From Gammaproteobacteria bacterium (lineage in GTDB: Bacteria > Pseudomonadota > Gammaproteobacteria > Burkholderiales > Burkholderiaceae_B): 51,243 nucleotides of DNA. The position numbers and the translations under genes were made by a program. The DNA is taken from the NCBI GenBank assembly GCA_030832095.1, contig JAURJT010000027.1, positions 1-51,243 of the forward strand. Reading direction: 5' to 3'. Below the pieces are notes generated by a model, which was not told the origin of the DNA, made no database searches, and saw only the letters and a list, made by a program, of their open reading frames with translations. Of this stretch, positions 47,017 through 51,243 are shown one piece after another; within the stretch, counting starts at the first letter, position 1; each line of letters opens with the position of its first letter.

Positions 47017-48372
47017 ATGGCCTTAGATATGAAATTTTCTCGTCGACGTCTGCTGGCAGGCGCAGCTTCTGCCTCCGCATTATCCATGACCTCACCCTTT
47101 ATCAGAACAGCACACGCTGCGGGTAACCTTTCAATTGGCTTTTGGGATCATTGGGTACCTGGTGCCAACGATTCTCTCACCAAGCTTTGTAAAGAGTGGG
47201 GAGAAAAAGAAAAGGTGAATGTCAAAATTGATTACATCACCTCGCAGGGTAGCAAACTGCAACTCACCGCAGTGGCAGAAGCACAAGCAAAATCCGGACA
47301 CGACATTCTTCAATTGACCAGTTGGGATGCACCCAATCAGGCTAAGAATTTAGTGCCCATGGATGACATTGTGAATGCGGCAATAAAAAAGAACGGCAAT
47401 GCGACCGATGTCGTGCAGTACCTTGGAAAAGTCAATGGCTCTTGGATCGGCGTACCAGCCACCAATGGCAGTCAAGTCAAGGGGCCTTGTGGCCGCATGG
47501 ATCTGTTAGCGAAATATGCCAATCTAGATGTTGTCAAAATGTATCCAGGGGTAAATGGAAAACCAGACAAGGCGCTGCAAGATCAATGGACCTGGGACAC
47601 CTTCTTGTCGGCCGCTGAAAAGTGCCACAAAGGTGGCAATCCTTTTGGTTTAGGACTCGGCCAGACAACCGACTCGGTGGATTGGGTCGGCGCACTCTTT
47701 GCAGCCTATGGTGCGATCTTAGTCGATGCAAAAGGCAATATCACCGTGAACTCTGATGCCACCAAACAGGTACTAGAGTATATGCAACGCCTGGTGAAAG
47801 TCATTCCAGCTGACGTGTTTGCTTGGGACGACGCTTCGAATAATAAGTATCTGATCTCGGGACAAGGGTCGCTGATCATGAACCCGCCTAGCGCTTGGGC
47901 CGTCGCAGTCAGGGATAATTTAAAAGTGGCAGAACAGTGCTGGACTTTCCCGTCGCCAAAGGGACCAAAGGGTCGCTTTTCACCTGGTTTGCCTTATTTT
48001 TGGGGCACCTGGAAATGGTCAAAAAATATCTCTGCCGCAAAAAGCTTGCTCACGCATTTGTCTGACAGAGCCAGCATTGAGAAAATGGTGATTGGTAGCG
48101 GTGGCTATGACATCCCTGGTTACTCTAACCTGCGCGATTTCAAAACCTGGGCTGAGGTAGGCCCACCTGTCGGTGTCGCTTATAACTACCCACCACGTGG
48201 CGAAGAGATTGTGTCGATTGCGGCGGCCCCAGCGCCTGTTGCCATTGCACAGCAAATTTACGCTCAGGCGACCATGACAAAAATGATTGCCAAGTGCACA
48301 CAAGGTGGTGAGTCAGTGGCGAAGGCAATTGGTTGGGCGTCATCTGAACTTGAAGGCTTCATGCGAACCTAA
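47017..48372 (+). CDS. Tat-exported extracellular solute-binding protein (family 1)
   Basis: 451 residues from the ATG at 47017, preceded by CAGGAG. A twin-arginine signal is visible: SRRRLLAGAASASALSM ending at AHAAG, rare among binding proteins, which normally use Sec. The mature part starts LSIGFWDHWVPGANDSLTKL and follows the type-1 carbohydrate-binding fold (NLVPMDDIVNAA; GSWIGVPATNGS; ISGQGSLIMNPPSAW). Ligands of the family are sugars, oligosaccharides or glycerol phosphates; which one is not readable. Two permeases and an ATPase follow on the same strand, forming a complete importer. Confidence 0.92.
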   Translation: MALDMKFSRRRLLAGAASASALSMTSPFIRTAHAAGNLSIGFWDHWVPGANDSLTKLCKEWGEKEKVNVKIDYITSQGSKLQLTAVAEAQAKSGHDILQLTSWDAPNQAKNLVPMDDIVNAAIKKNGNATDVVQYLGKVNGSWIGVPATNGSQVKGPCGRMDLLAKYANLDVVKMYPGVNGKPDKALQDQWTWDTFLSAAEKCHKGGNPFGLGLGQTTDSVDWVGALFAAYGAILVDAKGNITVNSDATKQVLEYMQRLVKVIPADVFAWDDASNNKYLISGQGSLIMNPPSAWAVAVRDNLKVAEQCWTFPSPKGPKGRFSPGLPYFWGTWKWSKNISAAKSLLTHLSDRASIEKMVIGSGGYDIPGYSNLRDFKTWAEVGPPVGVAYNYPPRGEEIVSIAAAPAPVAIAQQIYAQATMTKMIAKCTQGGESVAKAIGWASSELEGFMRT

Positions 48373-48472
48373 GTTCTAAGTCGGTATGCCCTATTGAACG
48401 AACATGGTCGTGCGCTTGAGTGCGCACGCCATGGTTCACGTATCTGGTTAAAAGTCATTCTGGAAAATTTCA

Positions 48473-49399
48473 ATGCAAAATGACGTGACGAGTTTGCAGG
48501 GTTCTGCAGCACGCAGACCTACCACCCTGAAAGTTTTTCTTCGACGCAAGTCAACGGTGGCATTTTTTCTAGCCTTACCCTTGATCGTGCTGGTGACGGC
48601 GCTAGTCATTTATCCCGCATTATTTTCGATGTATCTGGCGACCTTGAATAAGTCAATGGAACGCTTCGTTGGTCTGGACAATTTCGTATTCTTGTTCAAG
48701 CGTGAAACGTTTTGGATGGTCGTGAAGCAGTCTTGCTTGTTTGCTGTGACCGCGGTGCTGTTCAAGGCGGCCATTGGTTTTATGCTGGCACATTTTGTGC
48801 ACACGATTCCTGCCAAAGGTCAGCGTAAGTGGCGCGGTATGCTGTTGATCCCCTGGGTGATTCCGCCAGCCATGAGCACCTTAGGCTGGTTCTGGTTGTT
48901 TGATCCAACCTACAGCGCATTGAATTGGATTTTTGTTCGCATCGGCATGGATCCCGTGAATTGGCTTGGCGATCCTTTTTGGGCGCGGTTTTCTGTCATC
49001 TTAGTCAACGTTTGGTATGGCGCACCTTTCTTTTTGATCATGTATTTGGCGGCGTTGAAGTCAGTGCCCGAACAATTGTTTGAGGCCGCCTCAATTGACG
49101 GTGCAAACTGGTGGCAAAAAATTTGGTACATCACCTTACCCATGATGAGAAATATTATTTCTATCACGGTCCTGTTTTCTTTGATTGTCACTTTTTCTAA
49201 TTTTGATATTGTCCGAATCCTGACTTCAGGCGGACCTGTTGATCAAACGCATGTCTTCGCGACGTGGGCCTTCAACCTTGGCATACAAGGTAACGACATT
49301 CCCTTAGGTGCAAGCGTATCGCTGTTCATGCTACCGATCTTAGGGATTGCTGCGATATTCATTTTGCGTGGTGTTAACAAACGTGGAAACGAGGCCTAA
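48473..49399 (+). CDS. carbohydrate-type ABC permease, MalF/UgpA-like
   Basis: 308 residues with six transmembrane helices (first: TVAFFLALPLIVLVTALVIY). The EAA loop that contacts the ATPase is EQLFEAASIDGANWWQKIWY followed by ITLPMM. The N-terminus is cytosolic, with a Ser/Arg stretch. It is the first of two permeases and lies 100 bases after the binding-protein gene. The next permease starts 2 bases after its stop. Length and motif are standard; nothing unusual. Confidence 0.93.
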   Translation: MQNDVTSLQGSAARRPTTLKVFLRRKSTVAFFLALPLIVLVTALVIYPALFSMYLATLNKSMERFVGLDNFVFLFKRETFWMVVKQSCLFAVTAVLFKAAIGFMLAHFVHTIPAKGQRKWRGMLLIPWVIPPAMSTLGWFWLFDPTYSALNWIFVRIGMDPVNWLGDPFWARFSVILVNVWYGAPFFLIMYLAALKSVPEQLFEAASIDGANWWQKIWYITLPMMRNIISITVLFSLIVTFSNFDIVRILTSGGPVDQTHVFATWAFNLGIQGNDIPLGASVSLFMLPILGIAAIFILRGVNKRGNEA

Positions 49400-49401
49400 T
49401 C

Positions 49402-50310
49402 GTGTCACAACATTCAATCGCAGCGACTGGCAATGTGGCACCCGTGCAGCGCAGCATGCAGCGCAGCAGACGTTGGGCCTTGCTCTGGTCTTACTTTTTT
49501 CTGGTGCTTTTTTCGATATTTTTTTTAATGCCTCCGATCTATATGCTGATCACTTCACTGAAAGACAGTGGTGAAATTTCAGCGGTGACAAACCCCTGGT
49601 GGGTGAATCGTCCGACGTTTGATAATTACTTGGCACTGTTTCGCTCAAATGATTACCTGACATTTTTCAGAAACTCGAGTGTCATTGCTGTGATTGTCGT
49701 GATTGTCACGATGTTGATCAGTATCCCTGCTGCGTTCTCGTTATCAAGAATGAAGTTTTGGGGTTCGACCACGCTGGCGACCGGCGTCTTTCTGACCTAT
49801 CTGGTGCCTGATACGCTGTTGTTCATTCCATTGTTTAAGATCTTTGCCTTTATCAATCAGCTGACTGGCATTGAGTTGATTAACCACTGGTGGGCCTTGA
49901 TCATTATTTATCCCACCTTGACCGTACCGTTTGCGACTTGGATTTTGATTGCTTACTTTGCTTCGATTCCTAAAGAACTCGACGAAGCTGCGTTGATTGA
50001 TGGGGCGGGGTATTTTCAGATGCTGACAAAAATCTTTATCCCGGTTGCAATCCCAGGCATTATCGCGGCCATGATCTTTGCCTTCACGGTGGCTTGGTCA
50101 CAATTCTTGTACCCGTTGGCGTTCACAACGTCATCCGACCAATTAGTGTTGCCGGTCGGGATCGTGACCACGCTTATTAAGGGCGATGTCTATAACTGGG
50201 GGCAGATTATGGCGGGTGCCTTGTTAGGGGCTGCGCCACCTTTGGTGATCTACGCTTTCTTGATGGATTACTACATTGCCGGGCTGACGGCTGGCGCTAC
50301 AAAAGGATAA
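49402..50310 (+). CDS. carbohydrate-type ABC permease, MalG/UgpE-like
   Basis: 302 residues, GTG start at 49402 two bases after the previous gene. Six transmembrane helices; the EAA loop is [20 protein letters not shown] followed by IFIPVAIPG. The first helix [20 protein letters not shown] and the loop [15 protein letters not shown] are typical of MalG-like subunits. Together with the preceding permease it forms the heterodimeric membrane channel. The ATPase gene starts 4 bases after the stop. Confidence 0.93.
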   Translation: MSQHSIAATGNVAPVQRSMQRSRRWALLWSYFFLVLFSIFFLMPPIYMLITSLKDSGEISAVTNPWWVNRPTFDNYLALFRSNDYLTFFRNSSVIAVIVVIVTMLISIPAAFSLSRMKFWGSTTLATGVFLTYLVPDTLLFIPLFKIFAFINQLTGIELINHWWALIIIYPTLTVPFATWILIAYFASIPKELDEAALIDGAGYFQMLTKIFIPVAIPGIIAAMIFAFTVAWSQFLYPLAFTTSSDQLVLPVGIVTTLIKGDVYNWGQIMAGALLGAAPPLVIYAFLMDYYIAGLTAGATKG

Positions 50311-50314
50311 TCAA

Positions 50315-51243
50315 ATGGCTCAGGTCAAGTTGCAGCAACTCGTTAAAAACTATGACGATACGCCGGCGGTTCGTGGCATTGATTTAGAGATTGCCGATAA
50401 AGAGTTTTTAGTCTTAGTCGGGCCCTCGGGTTGCGGCAAAAGTACGACTCTTCGTATGATCGCCGGGTTAGAAGACATTACCAGTGGCGACATCTTGATC
50501 GGTGACCACGTGGTGAACGATGTGCCGCCTAAAGATCGAGATATTGCGATGGTCTTTCAGAATTATGCGCTGTACCCGCATATGACAGTCTTTGAGAATA
50601 TGTCGTTTGGCTTGCGTCTCAAAAAAGTACCCAAGCCTCAGATCGCAGAGCGGGTGAACGCGGCAGCCAAGATTCTGGATATTACAGAGCTCTTGCAGCG
50701 TAAACCTAAACAACTTTCGGGTGGACAACGCCAACGCGTTGCGATGGGGCGAGCCATTGTCAGAGACCCCAAGGTATTTTTATTTGATGAACCCCTATCG
50801 AATCTAGACGCCAAGCTGCGGGTGCAGATGCGCACCGAGATTAAACGCGTGCATCAGAAAGTCAAGACAACAACGGTGTATGTCACGCACGATCAGGTCG
50901 AGGCGATGACACTGGCCGACAGGGTCGTTGTCATGAATGCTGGGCGTATTGAGCAAGTCGGTACCCCCCAAGAGCTTTATCATTTTCCGGCAACTAAATT
51001 TGTAGCGGGCTTTATTGGTTCGCCTTCAATGAACTTCATCCCTTGTCGGCTTGAAGAAGGCTCGGGTGAGTTGATGCTGCGTCTCAATGATCAAATTGCC
51101 TTTCCGGTGCCTCAAGAAAAGGCCGCGCGCTATCGCAACCATTTGAGCAGTACGTCTTTACTGTTTGGACTGCGCCCTGAACACATCGTCGAAGAGCGTC
51201 CGCACCGAGAGCCCGGGCACCATAGCTTTGAAGTCACGTTAGA
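50315..51243 (+). CDS. ABC importer ATP-binding protein (MalK/UgpC-like), 3' end outside window
   Basis: The reading frame is open from the ATG at 50315 to the window edge (309 codons). Walker A is GPSGCGKST (residues 36-44), the Q-loop is [11 protein letters not shown], the signature is LSGGQRQR (from residue 134), Walker B is [14 protein letters not shown], and the switch His is in [22 protein letters not shown]-terminal MalK-like regulatory OB domain begins around [11 protein letters not shown], with FGLRPEHI visible. The gene completes the importer started at 47017. The last part is cut by the window edge. Confidence 0.95.
   Translation, partial: MAQVKLQQLVKNYDDTPAVRGIDLEIADKEFLVLVGPSGCGKSTTLRMIAGLEDITSGDILIGDHVVNDVPPKDRDIAMVFQNYALYPHMTVFENMSFGLRLKKVPKPQIAERVNAAAKILDITELLQRKPKQLSGGQRQRVAMGRAIVRDPKVFLFDEPLSNLDAKLRVQMRTEIKRVHQKVKTTTVYVTHDQVEAMTLADRVVVMNAGRIEQVGTPQELYHFPATKFVAGFIGSPSMNFIPCRLEEGSGELMLRLNDQIAFPVPQEKAARYRNHLSSTSLLFGLRPEHIVEERPHREPGHHSFEVTL

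Overview
The window is a chromosomal segment of a betaproteobacterium of the order Burkholderiales, most likely Alcaligenaceae-like. Four things point that way: the housekeeping order ndk-rlmN-rodZ-like-ispG-hisS-yfgM-bamB-der then hfq-hflX-hflK-hflC-hisZ-purA; an RpoD with a very long Lys/Ala/Pro-rich N-terminus; several Bug-type periplasmic receptor genes; and moderate G+C. The genus cannot be fixed from the sequence alone.

Positions 1-27550 are a dense housekeeping block. It runs from the alaS 3' end through a TusA-like gene, rpsP-rimM-trmD, valS (opposite strand), ndk, the rlmN-to-der run, hisC, hfq-hflX-hflK-hflC, hisZ, purA, a phosphoribosyltransferase gene, rpsU, dnaG and rpoD, ending at a CAU-anticodon tRNA. 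These genes serve translation, tRNA charging and modification, isoprenoid, histidine and purine synthesis, outer-membrane assembly, membrane proteolysis control and replication/transcription initiation. Small anomalies sit between them: a 15-bp tandem repeat inside trmD, a perfect hairpin next to the hflX start, two tandem 38-bp hairpins after hflC, a promoter plus terminator-like leader before hisZ, and a 67-bp tandem duplication that supplies the start of the phosphoribosyltransferase gene.

Positions about 27550-45000 are accessory and partly decayed. Next to the tRNA lies a truncated MFS transporter gene, followed by a pore-loop membrane protein whose potassium-filter sequence is lost. A CaiB-type CoA-transferase is followed by a Bug receptor gene cut in two by a complete IS66-family element with a perfect 8-bp target duplication. 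Then come a thiol-dioxygenase-like cupin, a Cu/Zn superoxide dismutase lipoprotein, a gamma-glutamyltransferase, a GT-C type membrane glycosyltransferase, an exported Cys/His hydrolase-like protein and a DUF2244 protein. An orphan HigA and a HigBA-type pair with a 48-residue toxin remnant follow. Next is a class II aldolase-Bug operon, bracketed by two copies of a ~310-bp direct repeat, with a truncated branched-chain amino-acid-type binding protein and a small Cys-rich exported protein.

Positions 45083-51243 carry a Baeyer-Villiger-type flavin monooxygenase and a carbohydrate-type ABC importer (Tat-signal binding protein, two permeases, and an ATPase running off the window). No CRISPR array, rRNA, prophage or plasmid origin was seen. 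The most notable candidates are the filter-less channel-like protein, the long repeat shared by two catabolic loci, the eroded toxin with retained antitoxin, and the structured leaders around hflC/hisZ and hflX.
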